The position numbers were made by a program, and so were the translations under genes. A stretch of DNA of 64,000 bases from Nocardioides sp. NBC_00368 (GTDB taxonomy: Bacteria > Actinomycetota > Actinomycetes > Propionibacteriales > Nocardioidaceae), in the NCBI RefSeq assembly GCF_036090055.1, contig NZ_CP107970.1, positions 3,660,501 to 3,724,500 of the forward strand. The letters run 5' to 3'. The notes beneath the pieces are model-generated. The model was not told the origin of the DNA, did not search any database, and was given only the letters and a program-made list of their open reading frames with translations. Of this stretch, positions 9,006 to 17,265 are shown in pieces (positions within the stretch are counted from its first letter, which is position 1; every line of letters begins with the position of its first letter).

Positions 9006-10393
9006 GCGCTGCTTTTTGGGGTCAGTCGGACCATCAATTTGCTGATACCCCGCACGAAGTTGGACTGCACGTATTCCGGCTCACCCACGACTTCGATGTT
9101 CTCGAAGCGCGGGAGCAGCTCCTCCCAGAGAATGCGCAGTTGCAACTCGGCCAGCCGGTTGCCCATGCAACGGTGGACACCGAATCCGAAGGCGATATGG
9201 TTGCGTGCGTTTGGCCGGTCGATGATCAGCTCATCTGGCCGATCGAACACCGTCTCGTCGCGATTACCAGACGCGTACCACATGACGACTTTGTCGCCCT
9301 TGCGGATGAACTGGCCGTTCAGGATGGTATCGGTCTTCGCGACCCTGCGCATGTAGGCGAGCGGCGTCTGCCAGCGGATGATCTCCGACACCATGTTGGG
9401 GATCAGGTCGGGGTTGGCCTTTAGCTTCTCGAACTGGTCCGGGAACTGGTTGAGCGCTAGAACCCCGCCACTCATCGAGTTCCGGGTGGTGTCGTTGCCG
9501 CCGACGATCAACAGCACCAGGTTCCCGAGGAACTCCATGGGGCGGTCGATCAGATCCTTGGTGTTGTCGTCACTCTGCAGCATGGTGATCAGATCGAAGC
9601 CGGGTTCCTCCCCGGCAGCAGTCCTGGCCGCCTTGTCATGCCAGAGCGCGCTGAGACCTCGCGCCATGTCGCGCATTCCATGGAAGACTTCGTCGTTGTC
9701 CGAGGGGCCACCGTTGGCCTGCTCCATCGACGACGCAAGGTCTGACCAGTAGGTGAGCTTTTGACGCTGCTCGTACGGGAAGTCCAGCAAGGTGGCGAGC
9801 ATGCGGCCCGTCAGCTCGATTGATACTCGCTGCACCCAGTTGAAGGGCTCACCCACAGGAAGATCGTCCAGCACCTCGCGGACACGTGTCCTGATGAGGC
9901 CCTCCATCTCGCGCAGGTTCTTCGGCGCGACAACGCCTTGGACCGCCTGTCGCTGCAGGTCGTGACGCGGAGGATCCATCGCGATGAACATCTCGATGTC
10001 GAGGAATCGAGGTGGAACACCGATGACGATCAAAGGTTCGGCCGAGAAGACTTCATGGTTCTTGTCAACGGCGATGATGTCGGCGTGACGAGTGACCGAC
10101 CAGAACGGGCCGAACGGGCTGTTGGGCTGATAATGGATCGGGGCCTCGTTGCGCAGGCGCTCGAAGTAGGATTGCCATCGACCCTGCCGATACAGGAAGG
10201 GATTGCTGACGTCGATGTCCGCGAGCTCCACCTCGTCGACCGGCGGGATAGGACGTTCTACGAACATCCTGTCGCCGTTCGCACCTCTCACCCATCTCAT
10301 GGTCTTGTCGTAGAGATGCGCGCCCTGAATCTGGCGCTCCATCGGGATGGAGGATTGAACTTTGGCCGTGATTGCCTCAGGAATCTTCATCAT
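9002..10393 (-). CDS. CYP153-type cytochrome P450 terminal (omega) hydroxylase
   Basis: A 463-residue P450. The oxygen-activating I-helix motif GGNDTT is at 298-303, an ExxR follows near 345, and the heme-binding loop FGFGVHRCMGN holds Cys409. DVSNPFLYRQG, YQPNSPFGPFWSV, EMFIAMDPPRHD and RPMEFLGNL are blocks I recognise from CYP153 enzymes, which hydroxylate the terminal carbon of medium-chain alkanes and fatty acids. The gene lies between ferredoxin (18 bases away) and ferredoxin reductase (ATGA overlap), giving a complete class I electron chain. The ATG pair at 10393/10390 has only a weak ribosome site, so coupling to the ferredoxin gene is likely. Subfamily and chain length cannot be fixed by eye. 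Confidence 0.95.
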   Translation of the reverse strand: MMKIPEAITAKVQSSIPMERQIQGAHLYDKTMRWVRGANGDRMFVERPIPPVDEVELADIDVSNPFLYRQGRWQSYFERLRNEAPIHYQPNSPFGPFWSVTRHADIIAVDKNHEVFSAEPLIVIGVPPRFLDIEMFIAMDPPRHDLQRQAVQGVVAPKNLREMEGLIRTRVREVLDDLPVGEPFNWVQRVSIELTGRMLATLLDFPYEQRQKLTYWSDLASSMEQANGGPSDNDEVFHGMRDMARGLSALWHDKAARTAAGEEPGFDLITMLQSDDNTKDLIDRPMEFLGNLVLLIVGGNDTTRNSMSGGVLALNQFPDQFEKLKANPDLIPNMVSEIIRWQTPLAYMRRVAKTDTILNGQFIRKGDKVVMWYASGNRDETVFDRPDELIIDRPNARNHIAFGFGVHRCMGNRLAELQLRILWEELLPRFENIEVVGEPEYVQSNFVRGISKLMVRLTPKSSA

Positions 10394-10411
10394 TTCAACC
10401 CGTTCTCGTCG

Positions 10412-10732
10412 TCACATCTGAAATTCGGGAAGCCGGACGCTCAGCCCGTCCCACACGTCGGAGACCACCATCTGGCAAGACAGCCGGGAGGTCGGTTCAC
10501 GCTCAGGGTTCATCGCGAGCATCTCCTCCTCATCGGCGCCGGGCGGCCCGACACATTCGGACCACTGCGGATCAACGATGACGTGACAGGTCCCGCACGC
10601 AGCTTCTCCACCGCAGTCACCGTCGATGCCAGGCACCGCGTTGTTCGTCGCGACCTGCATCAACGACTGCCCTTCCTCAACGGGCACCGCGTGCGTCTTC
10701 CCGTCGTGTGACACAAACCTAACCACTGTCAT
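10412..10732 (-). CDS. [2Fe-2S] ferredoxin (adrenodoxin/putidaredoxin type)
   Basis: A 106-residue ferredoxin with the C-x5-C-x2-C...C cluster pattern at Cys40, Cys46, Cys49 and Cys86. This is the adrenodoxin/putidaredoxin spacing rather than the plant type. The ATG at 10732 has AGGAG 7 bases upstream; a longer upstream frame lacks coding character. It is the first gene of the ferredoxin-P450-reductase operon and the obvious electron donor to CYP153. Confidence 0.95.
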   Translation of the reverse strand: MTVVRFVSHDGKTHAVPVEEGQSLMQVATNNAVPGIDGDCGGEAACGTCHVIVDPQWSECVGPPGADEEEMLAMNPEREPTSRLSCQMVVSDVWDGLSVRLPEFQM

Positions 10733-10852
10733 GATCAACTCTCCTGGTGCTGTTGTGGGCCGCAAAGCCTTGGACAAACTCTTGTCGCGGATGCGCCCTG
10801 TGGCTATGGTCACACGAGTCAGAAAGTTGTGATTTCGGCTCAAGGAGTGTCT
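10733..10852. promoter_or_regulatory. Divergent promoter region between P450 operon and AraC regulator
   Basis: These 120 bases separate the start of the ferredoxin operon from the divergent AraC-type gene and must carry both promoters. AraC proteins usually bind direct repeats in such regions. I could not identify a convincing repeat or hexamer pair. Confidence 0.5.
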
Positions 10853-11866
10853 TTGAACGGCAGCGACGCGGGCGTGCCCTACACGGCTTTCGCACAGCTG
10901 CTCGAGAGCCAAACTCTCGACGCAGAGGCAGCCGCACGGTTCCGCGCCATCATGGTTCGCGAGGGAGCCGACGAGACGACCCTGCTGCAACTCGGCGGCC
11001 AGGCACCGGCTCGATGGTTCCGGGAGGTGTACCCCAACCTGGACGCCGATCAAGCGACCCACCTCGGCCATGCGTTCGCAGATCAGGCCCAGCTGACCTC
11101 ATTCGGCCCATTGAGTCTTCCCTTGATCAGTGCGGGCTCGGTCGCTGAGGTCATGGAACTGCTCACGTATCTTCCCTTGATTACGACGGCCGTCAGTACG
11201 CGGTTCCATCCGAATGACGACGGCCTTGCGGTCGGGCTCACAGGTCAGACGGGCGATCCGGACCTGGACTGCCTGGTCGTCACCTACTGTGGTTCCGCGC
11301 TCCTGCGGTTGATCCGAATGCTCGCTGGCGACGTGTCAACCGTCAGGCTGCACACCAGTTGGCCGGCGCCCGCCTCCACGACCCAGCATGAGGACGCGCT
11401 GGGAAGACACCTGGTTTTCAACGCGCCCATGACGTTCCTGTATGTGCCCACGGAGGTCCTGAACGAGGTCTGCCGGTTCTCCGACCCCGTTGCATACCGA
11501 CACGCGATCGCCGATCTGTCGAAATCCCTTGAGCACCGGATCGGACCGGCGTCATACGCGACCAAGGTAAGACTGTCGATAGAAGAGGGCCCCGGACTAA
11601 AAACCTGTCAGTCGGTCGCAAACGAACTGTCAATCTCGACCAGCACTCTCAAGCGACGTCTCCTCAACGAGGGCACCACGTTCCGAGAGATACTCGAATC
11701 GTCGTTGCTGGAGCGGGCCTCGCTAAAGCTGCTCGACCGATCCTTGTCGGTCAGCGAGATAGCTGTTGAACTCGGTTTCAGCGACCTGACCAACTTCTCA
11801 CATGCCTTCAAGCGATGGACTGGCCAGTCTCCAAGCCACTTCCGACAAGAATGCCTGAGGTGGTGA
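10853..11866 (+). CDS. AraC-family transcriptional regulator
   Basis: The protein has an N-terminal effector domain resembling Arabinose_bd (PF12625, as in OruR/ArgR-type regulators) and a C-terminal double helix-turn-helix. The second helix region reads VSEIAVELGFSDLTNFSHAFKRWTG, with the family's FSxxxxFxRAFKRWxG logic. I place the start at TTG 10853 because AAGGAG (10842-10847) sits 5 bases before it; the upstream GTG at 10829 has no ribosome site and would add 8 residues. Divergent orientation from the ferredoxin-CYP153-reductase operon makes it the likely activator of that operon, in the way AraC-type regulators control other alkane hydroxylase genes. Confidence 0.92.
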   Translation: MNGSDAGVPYTAFAQLLESQTLDAEAAARFRAIMVREGADETTLLQLGGQAPARWFREVYPNLDADQATHLGHAFADQAQLTSFGPLSLPLISAGSVAEVMELLTYLPLITTAVSTRFHPNDDGLAVGLTGQTGDPDLDCLVVTYCGSALLRLIRMLAGDVSTVRLHTSWPAPASTTQHEDALGRHLVFNAPMTFLYVPTEVLNEVCRFSDPVAYRHAIADLSKSLEHRIGPASYATKVRLSIEEGPGLKTCQSVANELSISTSTLKRRLLNEGTTFREILESSLLERASLKLLDRSLSVSEIAVELGFSDLTNFSHAFKRWTGQSPSHFRQECLRW

Positions 11867-12123
11867 CGGTTCCGCACTGAATCACCAGACCTGATGCAGC
11901 CGCAGTCCGCCGGTTCCGCAGAGCCAGGTGGTCTAGGTGGGCTCCTGCATGGCAGCACAGGCATTGAGACCTCGGCGAGCGACCCAATCTTGGGGTGTCC
12001 TCTCAGCGGGCACATCAACTAGTCCCAGGTCGGGTCAGACTGAGCGGTGGGGGCGGCAGGGAGCCGAGGAACGAGGTCGTGATCGCGCTACCCCCGGGCA
12101 TGCACTCAGAGGCCATCTCACCA
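11867..12123. other. Convergent gap without recognised features
   Basis: This 257-base stretch lies between the ends of the AraC and TetR genes. I see only a weak 5-bp inverted repeat (GAGCC/GGCTC at 11921-11944) that might help termination. Confidence 0.35.
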
Positions 12124-12756
12124 TCAGGCCTGAGCGTCAGTCGCGCTAGCAGGGCAATCAGTGGTGCGTGGTTCCTTTTGGCCGCCAAGCCCTTGCATCA
12201 GAACGCCGAGAACTCGTTTCGCAACCTGTTCTGCAGAGGGGCGGCTGTCTTCAACTGCGTGATACAGACCGGCGACTGTGATGGCCCCAAAGATCGCCAG
12301 GGATGCCTCTTCTGGGTGGGGCTGCACGTGTAGCGATCCGTCGGCGGCGCCTTCGGCAAGGAGTTGTTCGATGGGACGGCGGAATGCTTCTTGGAGGGCG
12401 TGAGCGAGCGCAGGAAGTCTGGTGGCTCGGCCGAGGTCACCAACGAGCGCCCGACATGCGGCGGGCTGGTCGAGCATCACGGCGATCTGGGCTTGGACCG
12501 CAGCTTCGAGGCGGACGCGGGCGCTTCCGGTGGCCCCAACAGCTGCCGCTACCTCGCCAGCAATTGCCTCGAGCATGTCGGTGAGGAGGAAGGCGAGGAT
12601 CTCATCCTTACCGGTGAAGTAGTAATAGAGGGTTGCGCGAGGGATGCCGGAGGCAGCCGCGATTTCGTCCATCTTGGCCTCGGCGACTCCGCGCTCGGCG
12701 ATCAGTTCCGCGGCTCCGTAGAGCTTGCTTGCGATGGAGGCAGGCAGTTGCCGCAT
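12124..12756 (-). CDS. TetR-family repressor, divergent from MMPL exporter
   Basis: About 210 residues with an N-terminal TetR helix-turn-helix: AAELIAERGVAEAKMDEIAAASGIPRATLYYYFTGKDE in outline, where the TLYYYF recognition segment is diagnostic. The C-terminal ligand domain is typical in length. The ATG at 12756 has AAAGG 9 bases upstream; a GTG at 12762 is the alternative. Divergent placement and the palindrome at 12825-12841 point to repression of the MMPL gene, and possibly of itself. Confidence 0.9.
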   Translation of the reverse strand: MRQLPASIASKLYGAAELIAERGVAEAKMDEIAAASGIPRATLYYYFTGKDEILAFLLTDMLEAIAGEVAAAVGATGSARVRLEAAVQAQIAVMLDQPAACRALVGDLGRATRLPALAHALQEAFRRPIEQLLAEGAADGSLHVQPHPEEASLAIFGAITVAGLYHAVEDSRPSAEQVAKRVLGVLMQGLGGQKEPRTTDCPASATDAQA

Positions 12757-12824
12757 CTCCACACACCTTTCCGGACGAGTGACACTGCGTATTCGGAGGG
12801 TATCGACAGCAGCCTCAGCCTATG

Positions 12825-12841
12825 TTGTACTGCGAGTACAA
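12825..12841. promoter_or_regulatory. TetR operator candidate: perfect 17-bp palindrome
   Basis: TTGTACTGCGAGTACAA has 7-base arms with a GCG centre. It lies between the divergent TetR and MMPL genes, 69 bases from the TetR start and just upstream of the MMPL start. The perfect symmetry and location are what is expected of a TetR operator. Confidence 0.8.
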
Positions 12842-12869
12842 ACTCAAGATACAAGTCATGGAGGCATCC

Positions 12870-15800
12870 GTGGATGCTGGGGCGCCGGGTCGTCTGGCCC
12901 GTTTGTGCACGGCGGGAATCCGTTTCCCGCGTCTGGTCGTCGTCGGCTGGTTGGTCGCGGCTGCAGCGGTCACTCTCGGCCTGCCGTCGCTGCCGTCGGT
13001 GGTCGAGCGCAGCAGTGCGGCCTTTCTGCCCGAGGACGCGCCGACGTTGACCGCGTTGCACGACATGGACGAGGCGTTCGGCTCGGGGCGCACCGAGTCA
13101 TTTGCCTACATCGTGTTCCGCAACGAGAACGGCCTGAGCGCGGCTGACACGCTTGCGTATCGCGACCTGGTTCGCACCCTGGGTGCGAACCAGGAGCGGG
13201 TCTCCGAAGTGCAGCACTTCGTCGGCAACAAGGACGCGCGGCGACACTTGGTCAGCAAGGACGGCCAGGCGGCCTACCTGGTGGCCGGGCTGACCAGTGG
13301 CATCGGATCGCCGGACTCCGAACAGGACATCCACTGGCTGCGAGAACGGGTCGCCGACCTGTCTTTGCCCCGTGGCAGCAGCGCGTATGTGACCGGGGAC
13401 CCAGCGATGATCACCGACCTGACCACCGAGGTGAACGAGGCCTCGGTACGGATCACGGTGGTCTCCGGGCTGCTGCTGGTCATCATCTTGTTGATCATCT
13501 ACCGCCGCGTCACCACTGTACTGGTTTCCCTGGTATCGATCGGGGTGGCACTGGCGTGCGCGCGGGGAGTGCTGGCATGGGCCGGGATGCAAGGAATGTC
13601 GCTGTCGACCTACACCGACGCGTTCGTAACCGCCATCGTGCTCGGCGCTGGCACTGACTACTGCGTGTTCTTGATCAGCAGATTCCGCGAGGCATACGGG
13701 CGCGGAGTCGACGCGCTGCCGGCCGTCGAGGAGGCAGCCACCAGAGTAGGACCGGCGTTGGTGGCGTCCGCCGGAACGGTCATCCTCGCCGCGATATGTC
13801 TGGGATTCACCAAGCTGGCCATCTTCTCCACCACCGGACCGCCGATGGCGATCTGCGTCGCGGTCACCGTTGCGGTGAGTCTGACCTTCACGCCCGCGCT
13901 GATGGTCTGGTTCGGCCCCAGGATCGGGCCGGCGCGCACGCCAGCACCGACGTCGGCGTGGTCACGCGTCGGCCGCCTCGTGGCGCGCCGACCGGTCCGG
14001 GTGCTTGTTGCCGGTACCGCCGTGTTGGTTGTGCTTGCCGCGTTCCTTCCGACGATGGTGATCTCCTACGACCAGCGGAACTCCCAGCCGCCCGACACGC
14101 CGAGCAACAAGGGGTTGGCGGTGCTGGAGGACCACTTCCCTCGCAACGAGACCCTCCCGGACTACCTGCTGCTGGAGTCCACACATGACATGCGCAATTC
14201 GAAGGATCTGGCAGTCCTCAACGAGGTCAGCCGAGCCGTGGCCAAGGTCGATGGTGTTTCCAGCGTCCGGAGCATCACCCAGCCGGCAGGTGAGCCACTA
14301 GAACCAGCGTCGATCGCGCGACAGCTCAAGCGCCTCGCCACCGGGCTGGGTCGGGCCAGCGATGGCTTGGAGGAGGGTCAGCCCGATCTCGAACGCCTCT
14401 CCTCGGGCAGCGCCCAGCTAGCCGACGCGATCAGCCGGGTGGCCGACGGCGCCGGCCGCGCCCAAGGCGGCGCCGACCGACTTGCGAACGGAACCAGCGA
14501 TCTCGCCAACGGTCTCGGCCGCGCTACCGAGGGCACGCGTGACGCAGCGCACGGCGCCCGCCAGTTGCAGACCGGCGCTGCCGCCTTGGCCACAGGCATC
14601 CAAACCGCTCACGACCAAGTCACCGTGGTCGTGAGTAGCATCGGCCTGATCGTCCAGGCACTCGACCGCGACCTGCTGTGCACCACAGACCCGATCTGCC
14701 GCAGGTCCAGGGAAGGACTTGCCGACATCCACCGCGGCATGAAGGATGAACTCCTCCCAGGACTGCAGGAGGCAGCCAACGGAGCGAACTTGATCGCCCG
14801 CAAACAAGGAAGCCTCGCCGATGGCCTCAACGATCTCGCCTCCGGGTTGAGCCAGGCCGAGCGGGGTGCCGACCGGATCACCGAAGGACAGCGCCTTCTG
14901 CGCGCGCGTCTAGGGCAGATGGCGGACGGCACCTCCCAGATCGCTGAGAACGCCGAGGCCTTTGCGCCGGGGATCAAGGACCTCATCCGCCAGACCAAGG
15001 AACTCGCCCAGAACCTGGAGACCTCTGAGTCCTACCTGCGCACGGTCAACCGTCAGGCCGACACACCAGAGGCTGGTGGCTTCTACCTGCCCGCGAGCGC
15101 CCTAGACGACCAGCGCTTCGCCTACGCCCGCAGCGTATTCCTGAGCCCCGATGGCCGCGTTGCCCGCATCCAGGTAACCGGTGACTCAGATCCTCTTAGC
15201 CCGGATGGGCTGCGCCGCTTCGAAGAATCCCAGGCAGCCGCTGAAAACGCGTTGAATCGGACACGTCTCGAAGGCGCAACCGTCAGCGGCACCGGGGCCG
15301 CTGGACTCGGCGCCGACCTGAACCGCTATCTGTACGAAGACGCGAAACTCGTGCTCGCGGCGGTGCTTCTGATCGTCCTGCTCCTCCTCATCATCGCCCT
15401 GCGCTCCCTGGCCGCGCCGCTATACCTGCTCGCCTCTGTAGCGCTATCCTGCGCCGCGGCCCTTGGCCTGACAACACTGGTCTTCCAAGGCATCCTTGGC
15501 CACGACATCCAGTTTGCCGTCCCAGTGATCACGTTCGTGCTGCTCGTCGCCGTTGGCGCCGACTACAACATCCTGCTCATGAGCCGAATGCGCGAGAACG
15601 GCACCACCCTGACTCGAGGCGCCGTTGCCGAAGCAGTGACCCTGACCGGCCCGGTGATCACATCCGCAGGAATCATCTTTGCGAGCACCTTCATCGCGCT
15701 GCTCACCTCTCCCGTGGTCACGCTTGTCGAGACTGGTTTCGCCGTCGCAGCCGGACTGCTGCTCGATACCTTCGTAGTCCGCAGCCTCATCGTTCCCGCC

Positions 15801-15899
15801 TGTGCCGCCCTGCTTGAGGACCACAACTGGTGGCCTGCCCGCCAGATCCGGAACCCTGGGCTTAAGGGAACACAGATCAGAAAAGCCAGCTCGGCCTAG
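12870..15899 (+). CDS. MMPL/RND-family transporter (large, two-repeat)
   Basis: About 1009 residues built as two MMPL repeats. Each has an N-terminal helix, a large external loop, then a bundle of membrane helices. The second external loop carries a long Ala/Gly/Asp-rich heptad-like region (LADAISRVADGAGRAQGGADRLANG and similar) predicted to be helical, resembling the YhgE/Pip-type stalk. MMPL proteins export lipids or hydrophobic compounds with proton-motive force. I choose GTG 12870 because GGAGG (12860-12864) sits 5 bases before it. The ATG at 12858 overlaps that ribosome site, and the ATG at 12822 would put coding sequence over the operator palindrome. Confidence 0.9.
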   Translation: MDAGAPGRLARLCTAGIRFPRLVVVGWLVAAAAVTLGLPSLPSVVERSSAAFLPEDAPTLTALHDMDEAFGSGRTESFAYIVFRNENGLSAADTLAYRDLVRTLGANQERVSEVQHFVGNKDARRHLVSKDGQAAYLVAGLTSGIGSPDSEQDIHWLRERVADLSLPRGSSAYVTGDPAMITDLTTEVNEASVRITVVSGLLLVIILLIIYRRVTTVLVSLVSIGVALACARGVLAWAGMQGMSLSTYTDAFVTAIVLGAGTDYCVFLISRFREAYGRGVDALPAVEEAATRVGPALVASAGTVILAAICLGFTKLAIFSTTGPPMAICVAVTVAVSLTFTPALMVWFGPRIGPARTPAPTSAWSRVGRLVARRPVRVLVAGTAVLVVLAAFLPTMVISYDQRNSQPPDTPSNKGLAVLEDHFPRNETLPDYLLLESTHDMRNSKDLAVLNEVSRAVAKVDGVSSVRSITQPAGEPLEPASIARQLKRLATGLGRASDGLEEGQPDLERLSSGSAQLADAISRVADGAGRAQGGADRLANGTSDLANGLGRATEGTRDAAHGARQLQTGAAALATGIQTAHDQVTVVVSSIGLIVQALDRDLLCTTDPICRRSREGLADIHRGMKDELLPGLQEAANGANLIARKQGSLADGLNDLASGLSQAERGADRITEGQRLLRARLGQMADGTSQIAENAEAFAPGIKDLIRQTKELAQNLETSESYLRTVNRQADTPEAGGFYLPASALDDQRFAYARSVFLSPDGRVARIQVTGDSDPLSPDGLRRFEESQAAAENALNRTRLEGATVSGTGAAGLGADLNRYLYEDAKLVLAAVLLIVLLLLIIALRSLAAPLYLLASVALSCAAALGLTTLVFQGILGHDIQFAVPVITFVLLVAVGADYNILLMSRMRENGTTLTRGAVAEAVTLTGPVITSAGIIFASTFIALLTSPVVTLVETGFAVAAGLLLDTFVVRSLIVPACAALLEDHNWWPARQIRNPGLKGTQIRKASSA

Positions 15900-15905
15900 T
15901 ACATA

Positions 15906-15925
15906 CGTTCATGCATGCATGTACG
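15906..15925. promoter_or_regulatory. Operator candidate for the second TetR gene: 20-bp near-perfect palindrome
   Basis: CGTTCATGCATGCATGTACG matches its reverse complement at 9 of 10 positions per half. It ends 8 bases before the ATG of the TetR gene at 15934 and follows the MMPL stop by 6 bases, so it would suit autoregulation of the TetR-thioesterase pair. Confidence 0.7.
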
Positions 15926-15933
15926 CTTCGGGC

Positions 15934-16554
15934 ATGAAGGTAGCTACGCGACGACCGCGAAAACAAGCCGAACGCTCGGCCACCACCCGACGCGCGCTGT
16001 TGGACGCGACCATCGCCTGCCTTGCCGACCTGGGATATGCCGGCACCACCAGTGTCGCCGTGGCGGAGCGAGCCGGGCTGTCCCGCGGGGCCCAACTGCA
16101 CCACTTCGGAACCCGTGACCAACTCGTGGTAGCCGCCGTCGAGCACTTAGCGCAAGAACGCATGCGCAGGGTGCGGACGGAGATGTCTCGGATCGCACCA
16201 CAAGGGGCCCAACTCCAGAAGTTGACGACGGTCACCCAGGAACGCGAAGCGGCGTTGGGTTTGCTAGCTGAGGCCCTGTCCGGACCGTTGTACGCGGCCA
16301 GTCTCGAGCTCTGGGTGGCCGCGCGCTCAGACCCCGGCTTGCGTAAGGAGCTGGTCCCAGCCGAGGAGCGTGTCAACGCGGAGCTCGCTGAGATCTGTCG
16401 CACCTATATCAGCGACGACCCGATCGAAGTGCGCTTGACCTTGGACCTTGTCCTCGGACGGGGTGTCGCACGGCTGTTGACGCCACATCCCGATCGGCAA
16501 GCAGAACTGCTCACCGCCTGGGCACGCCTTCTGAACGGCAGCACCCGTGGCTGA
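15934..16554 (+). CDS. TetR-family transcriptional regulator
   Basis: A 206-residue TetR regulator. The helix-turn-helix reads ATTRRALLDATIACLADLGY...TTSVAVAERAGLSRGAQLHHFGTRDQL in outline; the LSRGAQLHHF recognition region resembles the subgroup with TetR_C_33-like ligand domains. The ATG at 15934 gives the usual short basic N terminus; an ATG at 15919 lies inside the palindrome and is less likely. The gene overlaps the following thioesterase by 8 bases, so the two are cotranscribed, and the thioesterase may act on or near the regulator's ligand. Confidence 0.9.
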   Translation: MKVATRRPRKQAERSATTRRALLDATIACLADLGYAGTTSVAVAERAGLSRGAQLHHFGTRDQLVVAAVEHLAQERMRRVRTEMSRIAPQGAQLQKLTTVTQEREAALGLLAEALSGPLYAASLELWVAARSDPGLRKELVPAEERVNAELAEICRTYISDDPIEVRLTLDLVLGRGVARLLTPHPDRQAELLTAWARLLNGSTRG

Positions 16555-17044
16555 CCTTCAAGCACTCATGACTGCGTTGCAGCAAAGAATCGGCCCCCAT
16601 CCAGATGGCGCGCACCTGCCGGCCCACCACGAGCAATGCCTGGGCTGCGGCGTTGACAACCCTCATGGCCATCACTTAAGCGTGCATCGCGAAGGCGATC
16701 TCGTGGTGGCCACCCACATCTTCGACGATCGCCACGTGGGCGCACCCGGCATCGCGCACGGCGGCGCGGTCGCCACCGTCCTTGACGACCTCTACGGCTT
16801 CCTGCTCTACCTGGTCGGAGAACCAGCTGTCACTCGCCAACTGGTGGTCGAATACCTCGCGCCGGTCCTGATCGGGACGACATACCGACTCGAGGCCCGG
16901 GTAGATCGGCGCGAGGGCCGTAAGCTGTTCGTGAACGCCAAGGTGACCGCACTCGACGGGCGAACCGCCGCCACATCGACGGCTGTGTTCGTTACAGTCG
17001 ACGCCGAGCACTTCGCTCAGGCACGCCCGAGCTCCGCTATCTGA
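16547..17044 (+). CDS. PaaI-family hotdog thioesterase (relative of 781-1452)
   Basis: A 165-residue hotdog thioesterase with CLGCGVDNPHG and HVGAPGIAHGGAVATVLDD, where HGG is the family signature. It shares the 14-residue block HVGAPGIAHGGAVA exactly with the thioesterase at 781-1452 and aligns with it along most of its length. Start is GTG 16547, overlapping the TetR gene end by 8 bases. It probably hydrolyses an acyl-CoA; the substrate is unknown. Confidence 0.87.
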   Translation: MADLQALMTALQQRIGPHPDGAHLPAHHEQCLGCGVDNPHGHHLSVHREGDLVVATHIFDDRHVGAPGIAHGGAVATVLDDLYGFLLYLVGEPAVTRQLVVEYLAPVLIGTTYRLEARVDRREGRKLFVNAKVTALDGRTAATSTAVFVTVDAEHFAQARPSSAI

Positions 17045-17265
17045 GGCGATCCACAACGCTAGCCAATGCCCCTGTGGCATGGCCAGGCTGGATGAGAAGA
17101 CCCTCGCCCGCACTCGGCGCGTTGCACCACGCGGGCTATGAGCGGGGAGCGCACGAGGGCACCGCGGCGGTGACCAGCGGGCGGAAGGTACCGGGAGACG
17201 CCCGCCTGACTGTCGGTATATGACAATCGGATCCTTCGATCGGGTTCCTGCCCACGGATCCGCGG

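Noticed and set aside
10829..10852. GTG 10829 as the start of the AraC gene
   Set aside because: No ribosome site precedes it, whereas AAGGAG is placed correctly for TTG 10853.
12822..12869. ATG 12822 or ATG 12858 as the MMPL start
   Set aside because: 12822 would place coding sequence across the operator palindrome and promoter; 12858 overlaps the GGAGG that serves GTG 12870.
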